Assembly: GCA_902609685.1 (NCBI GenBank)
Contig: CACLSR010000006.1
Span: 1-49,745, forward strand
DNA: 49,745 nt
Source: an uncultured Pelagibacteraceae bacterium
Lineage (GTDB): Bacteria > Pseudomonadota > Alphaproteobacteria > Pelagibacterales > Pelagibacteraceae
Direction of reading: 5' to 3'
Shown here one piece after another: positions 33,473 to 43,500 of the stretch (position 1 is its first letter; the number at the start of each line of letters is the position of its first letter). The position numbers were made by a program, and so were the translations under genes. The notes below the pieces were generated by a model. The model saw only the letters and a program-made list of their open reading frames with translations. It did no database searches and was not told where the DNA came from.

Positions 33473-35719
33473 TTAAAAACTTGTACCTATATTAAATCTA
33501 AATGTTTGTTCAATGTCAGTAGGTTCTTTTGTTACCGGATGAGCAAATGAAAATGTCAAGGGCCCAACTGGAGTTAACCAGTCTATTCCAACACCAACTG
33601 AACTTCTTATGCCATTTTTGTCCAAAGAGCTGTCATAATCCACTCCCCAAATATTTGCCGCATCTGCAAAAAGAACAACATCTACACTTTGAACATTTTC
33701 TAGTAAAGTTGGAATTGTAGTTGTGGCATTAATACTTGATACATAATTTCCACCAATAAAATCATTTCCATCTTTAGGTCCAATCTTACCTGTTTCAAAA
33801 CCTCTTAATCTCTTTCCAGGAATATATAATCTCTCTGAAAGTTTAATGTCATCATTGCTCAAAGAACTAGCACCTTTAAATAAGATTGATAATGTTGAAA
33901 CATTATTTTCATAAAGTTCTTTAAAAACTTTATAGTTATAAGTATTAGTTAATGTATTCGTATCACTTAAAATTGGCATATTCACGCTGTAATTACTGAA
34001 AAAACCACTAGTAGTTTGGTATCTTTGATTTCTTTTATCATAAAGGAAATCTACTCCAATAAAACTATCAAAATAATTTCCATCTTGTTTTTTTTGTTTG
34101 GTTGACGCACTTGCATCAACATCTATTTTTTCGATAATATTTTTTGTTGATAAACCAAGTCTTAAATCATCTAAAAACTCAAACTGTGTACCGACTGAAA
34201 ATCCCGTAACATTTGATTTATATCCGGAAGTTGCTAATCTATCTACAGAAGTAGCATCTAGCGATAAGTCAAGGTTTTTATCTGAATTTTTATAGTTCGG
34301 GTTAGATACTATAAATTTACCTTTAATTTTCTCATCAGAAACATTTACATTACTATCAAGCATAATACCTCTTCCTAAGTAATTATTTTCTTTTACCCCA
34401 AAAGAAAAACTTGAACCATCTGTTCCTGTTCCAACACCAGCAAAGATTTCACCTGTAGCTTTTTCTTCAATAGTAATATTAATTATTTTTGTATTAAATT
34501 CGTCACCGTCTAAAATTTCACCTTCAACTTTTTCAAAAAAATTGAGAGCATTAATATTATTTAAAGATTTTGAGTAAAGAATTTGATTAAAAGGATCACC
34601 TTCATCAATTTCGATTTGATTTCTAATTACTGACTCTCTGGTGACGTTATTTCCAAAAATATTAATTCTTTCTACAAAAAATTTTTCTGTTTCTTCTATC
34701 TTAAAATTAATATTTATTTTATCAGAAATTATTATTTCATTCACACTTGCTTTAATTGACTCATATTGCTCATTAATAGTAATTGTTTCAATTTTTTCTA
34801 CAATATCCTCAATACGATTAATTGAATATGGCTCATTTTCTAGTTTTTTTAAAAATTTTTTAACATCTAAATAATTAGTTTCAGAAAAATCACTTGGTAA
34901 ATCTATTTTTAAATCACCAAAAAATAATTTTGGATTTGCATCAATGTTAAATATTAACTCAAACTCTTGGTTTTCTGTCATTTTTGCAAATGATGAATTT
35001 ACAATTACATTATAATAGCCTTTGTTTAAATAAAAATTTTTTAACAATCTTTCGTCATATTTAATCATAGACTCATTCAAATATTTTTTTCCAGACAAAA
35101 ATTTCCAGGGTTTATATTCCTCACTTAAAATAATCCCTTTTAACTTTTTATCTTTAAAGATCTTTTCTCCGATAAAAGAAATCTTTTTAATTTTTGCTTT
35201 TTCTCCAAGTGAAATATTGTAAGTTAGATTAATTTTATTATCCTCTAATTCCTCTATTGTGATATCTATTAAAGAAAAATAGTAGCCCGAATCTTTCAAA
35301 AATTTTTTAATTCTTTTTTTATCTTTGTCTAACAAAACTTCGTTGAAGGAAGATCTAGATTTTAATAAAACATTTTTTTTTAAATTTTTTAAAATTTCAG
35401 ATGATTTAATTCCTTCATAATTAATATTTTGTATTATTGGATTTTCTTTAACATCAATAATTAGAATCTTATCTTTAATTTTAATAGATACTAAATCGAA
35501 AAAGTTTGTATTATACAATTTTTTGAGTATCAAGTTTAAGTCACTTTCAGATAAATCATCTTTAAGAGATACACCTGCAAACATTTTAATTGTTTCTTTT
35601 GAAATTCGCTCGTTTCCAGTTATATTTATTTTATCTATTATTTCTGCTCTTAACCATGAACTAAAAGCTAAGGTAAAAAAAATTATAAATAAAATTATCT
35701 TATATTTTGGTTTAGACAT
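33473..35719 (-). CDS. bamA: Outer-membrane protein assembly factor BamA
   Basis: Outer-membrane Omp85 insertase that assembles beta-barrel proteins. The 748 residues contain a signal peptide (about 1-26, ending WLRA), five POTRA repeats (about 27-420; the first reads KINITGNERISKETI) and a C-terminal 16-strand barrel. Diagnostic barrel features are the lid motif RLRGFETGKIGPKDG (VRGF class), GGNYVSSINATT, and the terminal phenylalanine in FNIGTSF. Overlap with dxr is eight bases. In many alphaproteobacteria rseP lies between dxr and bamA; it is absent here. Confidence 0.96.
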   Translation of the reverse strand: MSKPKYKIILFIIFFTLAFSSWLRAEIIDKINITGNERISKETIKMFAGVSLKDDLSESDLNLILKKLYNTNFFDLVSIKIKDKILIIDVKENPIIQNINYEGIKSSEILKNLKKNVLLKSRSSFNEVLLDKDKKRIKKFLKDSGYYFSLIDITIEELEDNKINLTYNISLGEKAKIKKISFIGEKIFKDKKLKGIILSEEYKPWKFLSGKKYLNESMIKYDERLLKNFYLNKGYYNVIVNSSFAKMTENQEFELIFNIDANPKLFFGDLKIDLPSDFSETNYLDVKKFLKKLENEPYSINRIEDIVEKIETITINEQYESIKASVNEIIISDKININFKIEETEKFFVERINIFGNNVTRESVIRNQIEIDEGDPFNQILYSKSLNNINALNFFEKVEGEILDGDEFNTKIINITIEEKATGEIFAGVGTGTDGSSFSFGVKENNYLGRGIMLDSNVNVSDEKIKGKFIVSNPNYKNSDKNLDLSLDATSVDRLATSGYKSNVTGFSVGTQFEFLDDLRLGLSTKNIIEKIDVDASASTKQKKQDGNYFDSFIGVDFLYDKRNQRYQTTSGFFSNYSVNMPILSDTNTLTNTYNYKVFKELYENNVSTLSILFKGASSLSNDDIKLSERLYIPGKRLRGFETGKIGPKDGNDFIGGNYVSSINATTTIPTLLENVQSVDVVLFADAANIWGVDYDSSLDKNGIRSSVGVGIDWLTPVGPLTFSFAHPVTKEPTDIEQTFRFNIGTSF

Positions 35720-36884
35720 TTCTAGTTTTTATAAAATATTCAATATCATTTTTAATTTTAGTATTCATTTTTATAATTTCATCAATATTTTTTGGTTTAA
35801 TTTTTTTATATTTTTTAAAGTTATATAAATTAAGCATTTTATGCATTTTTCTTGAAATATCAGTAAATTTAATCCTATTACTCAAAAATAACTCTACAAA
35901 TTTATCATTAATGGATACCAAAATGGTTTCAAATAACGAAGTGTTGTTTGGTAACATTTTGAGGACTTTGATTAATGGAAATTTTATAGGATTTACAGCT
36001 TTAAAATCTAAATTATTTAAAGTTTCAAAATCTAATTTTTTAGAATTAATTATTTTTTTTGATGAATATAATGAATTAAAAATTGGAATTTTCATATTTG
36101 TATCATGAACAATAATTTTAGTTATTCCATTTTTTAATTTAATAATTGCATGAACATATGATTTTGGATGAATAATAATTGCTAACTTTTTATATGAAAC
36201 TTTAAACAATCTTTTTGCCTCTATAACTTCAAAAACTTTATTAATCATCGTTGCAGAGTCTGTTGAAATTTTTTTCCCCATTTTCCAATTAGGATGATTT
36301 GTAACTTGTTTAATATTTACTTTATTTAAGTTTTTTAGAGATTTGTCTAAAAATGGTCCACCTGATGCAGTTAAATATATTTTTTCTATTAAATTTTTTT
36401 CAATATCTTTTAAAGCATACCAAATAGAAAAATGTTCTGAGTCTACAGGTATGAATTTAGTCTTATACTTATTTAATTTTTTTTCAATTAAATCCCATCC
36501 ACATATAATTGATTCCTTATTTGCAATTGCTATTTTTTTTGTATATTTAATGATTTCAATAGTTGGTTTTAATCCTTGAATACCCGAAATAGAACTCATG
36601 GTATAATCAATTTTTTTCTTAAAAATTTTTTCAAAATTTTCGAAATTGTTATAAATTTTAATTTTTCTTGAATTATTATTTTTTTTAAATTTATTATAAC
36701 ATTCAACATTAGTGATAATTAAATTTTTAACTTTAAAAAATTTTGCTTGTTTTAAAAGTTCTTTATAATTTTCATTTGAAGTAAGAAGTACTATCTCAAA
36801 ATTTTTTTTATCTCTTTTTATTATATCTATTAAACATTTTCCAATTGAACCGGTAGATCCAAGAATTGCAATTTTTTTTTTCAT
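35712..36884 (-). CDS. dxr: 1-deoxy-D-xylulose 5-phosphate reductoisomerase
   Basis: Second enzyme of the MEP pathway, making MEP from DXP with NADPH. The 390 residues show the Rossmann IAILGSTGSIGKCLIDII, the metal-binding IPVDSEHFSIW, LTASGGPFLDKSL loop, and NHPNWKMGKKISTDSATMINK. Length is typical. It overlaps cdsA by one base and bamA by eight. With ispDF in this window it supports the MEP route; its products feed UppS two genes upstream. Confidence 0.96.
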   Translation of the reverse strand: MKKKIAILGSTGSIGKCLIDIIKRDKKNFEIVLLTSNENYKELLKQAKFFKVKNLIITNVECYNKFKKNNNSRKIKIYNNFENFEKIFKKKIDYTMSSISGIQGLKPTIEIIKYTKKIAIANKESIICGWDLIEKKLNKYKTKFIPVDSEHFSIWYALKDIEKNLIEKIYLTASGGPFLDKSLKNLNKVNIKQVTNHPNWKMGKKISTDSATMINKVFEVIEAKRLFKVSYKKLAIIIHPKSYVHAIIKLKNGITKIIVHDTNMKIPIFNSLYSSKKIINSKKLDFETLNNLDFKAVNPIKFPLIKVLKMLPNNTSLFETILVSINDKFVELFLSNRIKFTDISRKMHKMLNLYNFKKYKKIKPKNIDEIIKMNTKIKNDIEYFIKTRNV

Positions 36885-37558
36885 TACTTAATAAGATCTA
36901 ATTGAGAAATTAAAATTTTTAATACAAAAAGATATGTTATTGGCATCACAAAAATTATACCATCAATTCGATCTAAAAAACCTCCATGTCCAGGTAAAAT
37001 TCTTCCTGAATCTTTCAATTTAGCTTTTCTTTTAAAATATGAGATAATTAAATCTCCTATTTGACTGATTGTTGAAATAAATAAAATTAATAAAATTATA
37101 AATATGGGATTGGTATCTAAAAGAATTTTACTTTTTTGGCCTAAATATTTTACATAAATCATGCCGGAAATTAATGAAATGAAAAAACTTCCAAAGACAC
37201 CAGAATATGTTTTATTTGGACTGATTTTTGATAACCTTGGACCCTTAAATATCTTACCAAATAGGTAACCACCAATATCAGTAAAAATACAAACTATAAT
37301 TAAAAATAAAAAGAAATTTAAACCAATAAATTGTCTTAGATAAATTGCTGTATAAAAGGAAAAAAATAAAAAAAATAATCCTAGTGCTCTAAGTAAATCT
37401 TTATTATTTGTCATTTTTAACCACTCAAAACTTGTAACCATTAAAACTAAGCTTAAAAAAAATATAAAAGTAAAAGAACCTTGAATAATAAAAAAGAATG
37501 ATAATGGTATTAATATTATTGAACTAAGAATTCTTTTTTGTAATTCTGTATAAATCAT
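36884..37558 (-). CDS. cdsA: Phosphatidate cytidylyltransferase
   Basis: Membrane enzyme that makes CDP-diacylglycerol from phosphatidate and CTP, the branch point for phospholipids. The 224 residues form several transmembrane helices and end with the CdsA signature SYFKRKAKLKDSGRILPGHG followed by GFLDRIDGI. FTDIGGYLFGK is also conserved. It is shorter than E. coli CdsA (285) because N-terminal helices are reduced. It overlaps uppS by four bases, and its product feeds PgpA's pathway at 13947-14450. Confidence 0.94.
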   Translation of the reverse strand: MIYTELQKRILSSIILIPLSFFFIIQGSFTFIFFLSLVLMVTSFEWLKMTNNKDLLRALGLFFLFFSFYTAIYLRQFIGLNFFLFLIIVCIFTDIGGYLFGKIFKGPRLSKISPNKTYSGVFGSFFISLISGMIYVKYLGQKSKILLDTNPIFIILLILFISTISQIGDLIISYFKRKAKLKDSGRILPGHGGFLDRIDGIIFVMPITYLFVLKILISQLDLIK

Positions 37559-38229
37559 ATTTTTCCAAAGTTTCTTTTAATATTTTTATAGTTTTTTATA
37601 ATATTTTTATAATCTTTTTCAGTAAAAGCTGGCCATAATTTTTTTTCAAAGAAAATTTCTGAATAAGCTAGTTGCCATAATAAAAAATTACTCAGTCTTT
37701 TAGTATTGCCAGTTCTAATTAGTATTTCTGGATCTGGAATATATTTAGTTTGTAGATGTTTTTCTAAATTTTTTTCATTAATTTTAATCTTTTTTTTATT
37801 AATTTTTTTGAAAGCATTCAAAAGTTCCAGTTTTGACCCATAATTTAATGCTAGATTAATTTGTAATTTTGAATTTTTTGAAGTTTTTTTTTCTGCGTAA
37901 TTTAAAAGATTATTCAACTTGGTTGAAAATTTTTTATCACCTAAAATTTTTATTCTAATATTTTGATTATGAATATCATTAAGTCTATGAGTTAAAAAAT
38001 TTTCCAATAAATTAAAAAGATAATTTATTTCTTTTTTGGGTCTTTTCCAATTTTCTGTAGAAAAAGCATATAATGTCAGAAACTTAATTTTATACTTTAT
38101 TGATGCTTTTATTATTTTTTCAACAGTTTTTAATCCTTCTTTATGTCCCGCATTCCTAGAATTTCTATATTTCAAACCCCATCTTCCATTACCATCCATG
38201 ATAATGGCTACATGATTTAGAGGGTTCAT
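37555..38229 (-). CDS. uppS: Undecaprenyl diphosphate synthase (cis-prenyltransferase)
   Basis: Makes C55 undecaprenyl diphosphate, the lipid carrier for peptidoglycan and O-antigen. The 224 residues show HVAIIMDGNGRWG at the N-terminus with the catalytic Asp, then GHKEGLKTVEKII, TLYAFSTENWKRPK, LALNYGS, DPEILIRTGNTKRLSNFLLW and YSEIFFEKKLWPAF. It lies between frr and cdsA, overlapping each by four bases. Complete and well conserved. Confidence 0.96.
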   Translation of the reverse strand: MNPLNHVAIIMDGNGRWGLKYRNSRNAGHKEGLKTVEKIIKASIKYKIKFLTLYAFSTENWKRPKKEINYLFNLLENFLTHRLNDIHNQNIRIKILGDKKFSTKLNNLLNYAEKKTSKNSKLQINLALNYGSKLELLNAFKKINKKKIKINEKNLEKHLQTKYIPDPEILIRTGNTKRLSNFLLWQLAYSEIFFEKKLWPAFTEKDYKNIIKNYKNIKRNFGKI

Positions 38230-38777
38230 ATTGTCATTATTTCTTTTTCTTTAGAAGAAACTTTTTCATCAACAATTTGAATATGTTTATCTGTGATATT
38301 TTGAACATTTTTTTCAAATGATTTTTCTTCATCTTCGCCAATTTCTTTTGATTTTAAAAGTTTTTTGAGTTCCTCCATTGCATCCCTTCTTATATTTCGA
38401 ATAGAAATTTTACATTTTTCACCCATAGATTTAATTAATTTTTTTAATTCATTTCTTCTTTCCTCATTAAGTTCGGGTACTGGCAATCGAATTAATTGAC
38501 CATCAATTTGTGGATTTAATCCTAATTCAGATTTTTTTATAGCTGCATCAACTAGAGGAACATTGTTTTGATCCCATACTTGAACATTTATCATTCTCGG
38601 CTCTGGTGTTGTTATACTGCCAATTTGATTAATTGGCATTTGTTGTCCATAAACATCCACTCTAACAATATCTAACATTGCAGCATTTGCTCGACCAGTT
38701 CTTAATGATGATAATTCTTTTGAAAAAGCTTCGATAGACTTATCCATTTTGAGGCTATGTGATTTTTCATCAAACAT
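38226..38777 (-). CDS. frr: Ribosome recycling factor
   Basis: Splits post-termination ribosomes together with EF-G. The 183 residues match the family length, with SLRTGRANAAMLDIVRVDVYG, INQIGSITTPEPRMINVQVWD, LIRLPVPELNEERRNELKK and RNIRRDAMEELKKL. The ATG immediately follows the tsf stop (TAAATG), leaving no room for pyrH, which commonly separates tsf from frr in other alphaproteobacteria and many other bacteria. Overlap with uppS is four bases. Confidence 0.97.
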   Translation of the reverse strand: MFDEKSHSLKMDKSIEAFSKELSSLRTGRANAAMLDIVRVDVYGQQMPINQIGSITTPEPRMINVQVWDQNNVPLVDAAIKKSELGLNPQIDGQLIRLPVPELNEERRNELKKLIKSMGEKCKISIRNIRRDAMEELKKLLKSKEIGEDEEKSFEKNVQNITDKHIQIVDEKVSSKEKEIMTI

Positions 38778-39629
38778 TTATTCCCCTATTTTAATTCTGC
38801 TAAACTCCTTGATCTTTAAATCATTAATAGCAAGTTCTTTTAAAACGTCTTGAACTTTTTTTTTTGGTTCCATAACCCAAGCTTGTGTTAAAAGAGCATT
38901 TTCCTCTTTAAATTTGTTCATCTTACCTAAACTAATTTTTTTTGCAATTTCCTCTGTTTTTCCTAAATTTTTCAATTCCTCAGTAACTAATTCCTGCTCT
39001 TTATCAATAATAGCTTTATCGATTAATTCAGACTCTAAAGCTAAAGGGTTTGATGCTGCTATGTGCATAGATAATTGTTTTCCAAATGTTTTAACAGTAT
39101 CAGAATTGTCCTTAGTCTCTAATGAAACTATGACAGCTAGTTTGGCTAAATTATCTTTCACTACAGTATGTAAATATTGGTAATTTATAGAAGAAGAATT
39201 TGAAATTGTTTTTGTTTTACCTATTGTAATTTTTTCACCTATCTTTGCAATTAAAGCAACTAAATTTTCTTCAACAGTAATATCATTTTTCATTTTAGAT
39301 TTTTTTAATATTTCGATATTTGAATTATTTTGATTGTTCAATTCACTCAATTCTTTTACAAAATTGATAAAATCTTCATTTTTAGCAACAAAATCTGTCT
39401 CACAATTTACCTCAATAATTGATGTCTTGTTTTGATCTCCACTAACTGCAACTACACCCTCTTTTGCATCTCTCGACATTTTTTTGGATGCTTTTGAAAT
39501 TCCTTTTACTCTTAAAATTTCAACAGCTTTATCTAAATCACCACTAGATTCCTTAATTGCTAAATTGCAATCTTTAAATCCTGCACCTGTTGCCTCTCTA
39601 AGTTTTTTTACTTTTTCTATATCGCTCAT
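38778..39629 (-). CDS. tsf: Translation elongation factor Ts
   Basis: Nucleotide exchange factor for EF-Tu. The 283 residues begin with a UBA-like domain ([35 protein letters not shown]) followed by the EF-Ts core with [15 protein letters not shown] and the second subdomain [12 protein letters not shown]. Length is normal. The ATG directly abuts the rpsB stop (TAAATG). It shares the rpsB promoter and leader, as in most bacteria. Confidence 0.97.
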   Translation of the reverse strand: MSDIEKVKKLREATGAGFKDCNLAIKESSGDLDKAVEILRVKGISKASKKMSRDAKEGVVAVSGDQNKTSIIEVNCETDFVAKNEDFINFVKELSELNNQNNSNIEILKKSKMKNDITVEENLVALIAKIGEKITIGKTKTISNSSSINYQYLHTVVKDNLAKLAVIVSLETKDNSDTVKTFGKQLSMHIAASNPLALESELIDKAIIDKEQELVTEELKNLGKTEEIAKKISLGKMNKFKEENALLTQAWVMEPKKKVQDVLKELAINDLKIKEFSRIKIGE

Positions 39630-40445
39630 TTAATTTAATTTTTCAGAACTTTTTTTTGGGAATTTTTTTTCAAGCTTTTCTCTATCTATTTCAGCAACAG
39701 TTTTAGATTTATCAACTTTTTCTTTTTTCTCAGCATCATTTTTTGTTTCAATAATAGGTGTAGCTTTTTTAGCGCCTACAATTGTTTCCTTTATAAGATT
39801 ACAATATAAATCTATAGATCTTCTTGCGTCGTCGTTACCAGGTATTGGAAAATCAATTCCATCTGGATTTGAGTTGCTATCTAATATTGCAATAATTGGA
39901 ATTCCTAATTTTACTGATTCTTGAATTGCAAGTGACTCATAATTTGTATCAATAATGAATACTAAATCTGGAACTTTTTTCATTTCAGCAATTCCTCCAA
40001 GTGATCTTTGTAATTTATCCTTTTTCACACTCATTTTTAAAAGTTCTTTTTTTGTAAATCCTCTATTTTCAGAAACTAAATCTGTCTCTAACTTTTTTAA
40101 TTTTTTAATTGAGTTTGAAATGGTACCCCAATTGGTAAGCATTCCACCTAACCACCTATAATTGACAAAATATTGGTCAGTTTCTTTTGCTACTTCTGCA
40201 ATTGCTTCAGAAGCTTGTTTTTTGGTAGATACAAACAAGATTTTTCCATTATTTGAAATTGTCTCGTAAACTTTTTCTAAAGCGATTTTCGTTAATTCCA
40301 AAGTTTGGGTTAAATCGATAATATGAATACTATCTCTTTTTCCAAATATATATTTCTTCATTTTTGGATTCCATCTTAAAGTCTTGTGACCAAGATGTAC
40401 TCCAGCTTCTAACAATTGTTGAATAGTAACGTTTGGTATCTTCAT
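39630..40445 (-). CDS. rpsB: 30S ribosomal protein S2
   Basis: Small-subunit ribosomal protein, 271 residues. The start [23 protein letters not shown] and the motifs [42 protein letters not shown] and [18 protein letters not shown] are typical of S2. The C-terminal tail (about 225-271) is Lys/Glu-rich, an extension seen in several alphaproteobacteria. The 131-base leader can form a pseudoknot that would cover the ribosome-binding site. It heads a thirteen-gene run to lpxB. Confidence 0.97.
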   Translation of the reverse strand: MKIPNVTIQQLLEAGVHLGHKTLRWNPKMKKYIFGKRDSIHIIDLTQTLELTKIALEKVYETISNNGKILFVSTKKQASEAIAEVAKETDQYFVNYRWLGGMLTNWGTISNSIKKLKKLETDLVSENRGFTKKELLKMSVKKDKLQRSLGGIAEMKKVPDLVFIIDTNYESLAIQESVKLGIPIIAILDSNSNPDGIDFPIPGNDDARRSIDLYCNLIKETIVGAKKATPIIETKNDAEKKEKVDKSKTVAEIDREKLEKKFPKKSSEKLN

Positions 40446-40520
40446 ATTTTTTCCCGGTTAAGCCACCACAGTCATTTCCAATTAAGGACCGGAGGTTTAA
40501 AACCAACAAACTGTGTGCGT
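40446..40520 (-). promoter_or_regulatory. Candidate structured leader (pseudoknot) of rpsB
   Basis: On the minus strand four segments occur in the order CACAGT (40510-40515), CCGGT (40488-40492), ACTGTG (40467-40472) and ACCGG (40454-40458). The first pairs with the third and the second with the fourth, giving an interleaved H-type pseudoknot. The last segment overlaps the CCGGGA ribosome-binding region about nine bases before the ATG. GC is far higher here than in other spacers. Autoregulation by S2 through the rpsB leader is known in E. coli, so an S2-responsive element is the likeliest role. Confidence 0.6.
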
Positions 40521-40576
40521 GTTAATTTAAAATTGAAAGTTATTTACAAAGAAATTTTGAATTAGACAAGTCTTAA

Positions 40577-43500
40577 TTAACTAATTATTGCCAAAATTTC
40601 CTTATTTCTTAAAATATTTATTGTTTTTCTGTCAATATTTCTCTTATTTTTTAAGTTAAACTTAAAATTATTTTTATAGTCACTAATATTGATTTTTATC
40701 AATGTATTTCCAGGTTTGGGCAAATATCTTGATATCTCATCTAGTTCTTTTGTAGATTTTAAATTAAATGTTACTTCTTGAATTGGTCTGCTTAACAAAT
40801 CCTTTAAAGATACAATCTTTTGAACATTTAATCTTTTAAATCTATTTTCTGAGTCTGATGAGGATTTAAATAAAGTCAAAATAAAAGAATTTCCCTCTTT
40901 TAAAATTTCTCGATTTAATTCCAACGTATCTGAAAAAATAAACAACTCAAAAACGCTCGATAAATCTGTAAGCTTTAAAACAGCATAAGGGTTGCCTTTT
41001 GCAGTTTTTCTCTCTTGTATTTTTAGCAATGTTGCAGCAACATTTGACTCTTTTAGATCATCTTGGTTATTGAATTTTTGATAATCATAAATATTATAAT
41101 CATCAAAAACATCTTTAAACTGATTTAATGGATGATCTGAAATAAAAAAACCCACAGCTTCAAACTCTTTAGATAATCTTTCCTCAAACTTCCAGTCATT
41201 AATATTAATAGTTATCTCATCTTCTTCATTAACATTTTCACCAAACAAGTCTATTTGGTTAGCAGATTTATTTTCAAAAAGATTTTTAGATTTTGTGATA
41301 AAATTGGGAATGGAATTAAATAAAGACTGTCGATTTATATTTAAATTGTCAAAAGCACCTGCTTTAACAAGTCCCTCTAGTTGCAACTTGTTTATATCTT
41401 TTGGATTTACACGATTTAAAAAATCTTTAATAGATTTGAATTTTCCATTGTTTGTTCTTTCTTGAACTATATTAGAAACAGCTTCATATCCTACAGCTTT
41501 TATACCGCCAAGGGCATAATAAAATTTCCCATTTTCGGTTCTAAAATCTGCGAAGCACTGATTTATATCTGGTCTAATAATTTCAATGTTTAATCTCTTA
41601 AGTTCTTCATAAAATTCACTAAGTTTATTTTGATTAGATATATCCATGGTCATTGAAGCGGCAATAAATTCTTTCGGATAATAAGCTTTTAAATATGCTG
41701 TTTGATAAGAAATAATTGCATATGCAGCAGCATGACTTTTATTGAATCCATATTCGGCAAATGGTTCTATTTTCAAAAAAATTCCAGCTGCCACCTCTTT
41801 GCTAATTCCATTTTTGACCGCCCCAGCAATAAAATTTTGTTTTTGTTTTTCCAGCTCAGATCTTTTTTTCTTTCCCATCGCTCTTCTTAAAATATCTGCT
41901 TGACCAGCGGTAAAACCCGACAATTTTTGTGCAATTTGCATTACTTGTTCTTGATAAATGATTACTCCATAGGTTGGTTTTAAAATATCTTCCAATAAAG
42001 GGTGTAAATAATCTGGCTCTTGTTTGCCATGCTTACAATCATTATAAGTTGGGATATTACTCATAGGACCTGGTCTATACAAAGCAACTAATGCAATAAT
42101 ATCCTCAATATGATTTGGCTTCATATGAGTTAAGGCCTCTCTCATTCCAGAACTTTCAATTTGAAATAAGCCAACTGTATTACCTGAAGATAGCATTTCA
42201 AAAACTTTCTTATCTTCATAATTAATACTTTCTATATTGAAATCTTTTTCTTTTTTTTTTATTAATTTTTGAGTGTTATTAATTACTGTTAATGTTTTTA
42301 ATCCTAAAAAATCAAATTTAATTAATCCAGCATCCTCAGCTGAATACATATCGAATTGAGTTGAGGGAAGTAATAGATCTGTCGATGCATCTTTATATAA
42401 AGGAACAACTTCCTGTAGTTTTCTATCAGCTATAACAACACCTGCTGCGTGAGTTGCAACATTTCTGTTTAATCCTTCTAATTTTAAAGAGAGTTCTGTA
42501 AGTTTTTTTACTCTTGGATCATCTTTAATTAACTTTTGAAGTCTTGGCTCTCCAGCAATACATTCTGTTAAATTTTGAGGTCTTGAAGGATCAAAAGGTA
42601 TCATTTTGGATATACTATCAACGAAACCATAGGATAAACCTAATACTCTTCCTACATCTCTAATAACCATTCTGGCTTTTAATTTTCCAAAAGTAATTAT
42701 ATGAGCAACACTATCCTTATACTTTTCAGACAAATATTCAAAAACTAGGTCTCTTTTCTCCTCACAAAAATCTATGTCAAAGTCTGGCATTGAAATACGA
42801 TCAGGATTTAAAAACCTTTCAAAGATGAGATTAAATTTTATTGGATCAACATCTGTAATTAAAAGACACCATGCTACTAAAGAACCTGCACCAGATCCCC
42901 TCCCAGGCCCTACTGGAATATCATTTTTTTTTGCCCATATAATATAATCAGAAACAATTAAGAAATAACTGGAGTATTTCATTTGTATAATAATATCTAG
43001 TTCGTGATCTAATCTATCTTTGTAAAATAAAAATTTTTCATTTTGCGAAAGATCTTTATCCTGAATTTTAAAAATATTTTTAAATTTTTCTTTTAATCCA
43101 TCCAAAGAGTTTTTTTTTAATATTTTATCGGCATTTCCACCTTTATCAGAACTAATGTCAGGTAATATGGGTTTTGAAAAATGCGGTCGAAAATTACAAC
43201 GATAAGGGAAATTATAGTTATTTTCTAAAGCCTCAGGTATATCTGAAAATAATTCTGACATCTCAGAATTTTCTTTAAGATAGTGTTGATTTGAGTATTT
43301 AATTCTATTTTTCTCATTTACGTAAGTTTTGTTTTTAATACAGATTAATGCATCATGAGCCTCATACATGTCTTTGTTTGAGTAAAAAACTTCATTAGTA
43401 GCTATTATTGATATTTCTAATTTTAAAGACTGGGAGAGATTAAACTTTTCAAATGAAATTTCATTTTGATCTCCATGACGTTGGATTTCTATATAAAATT

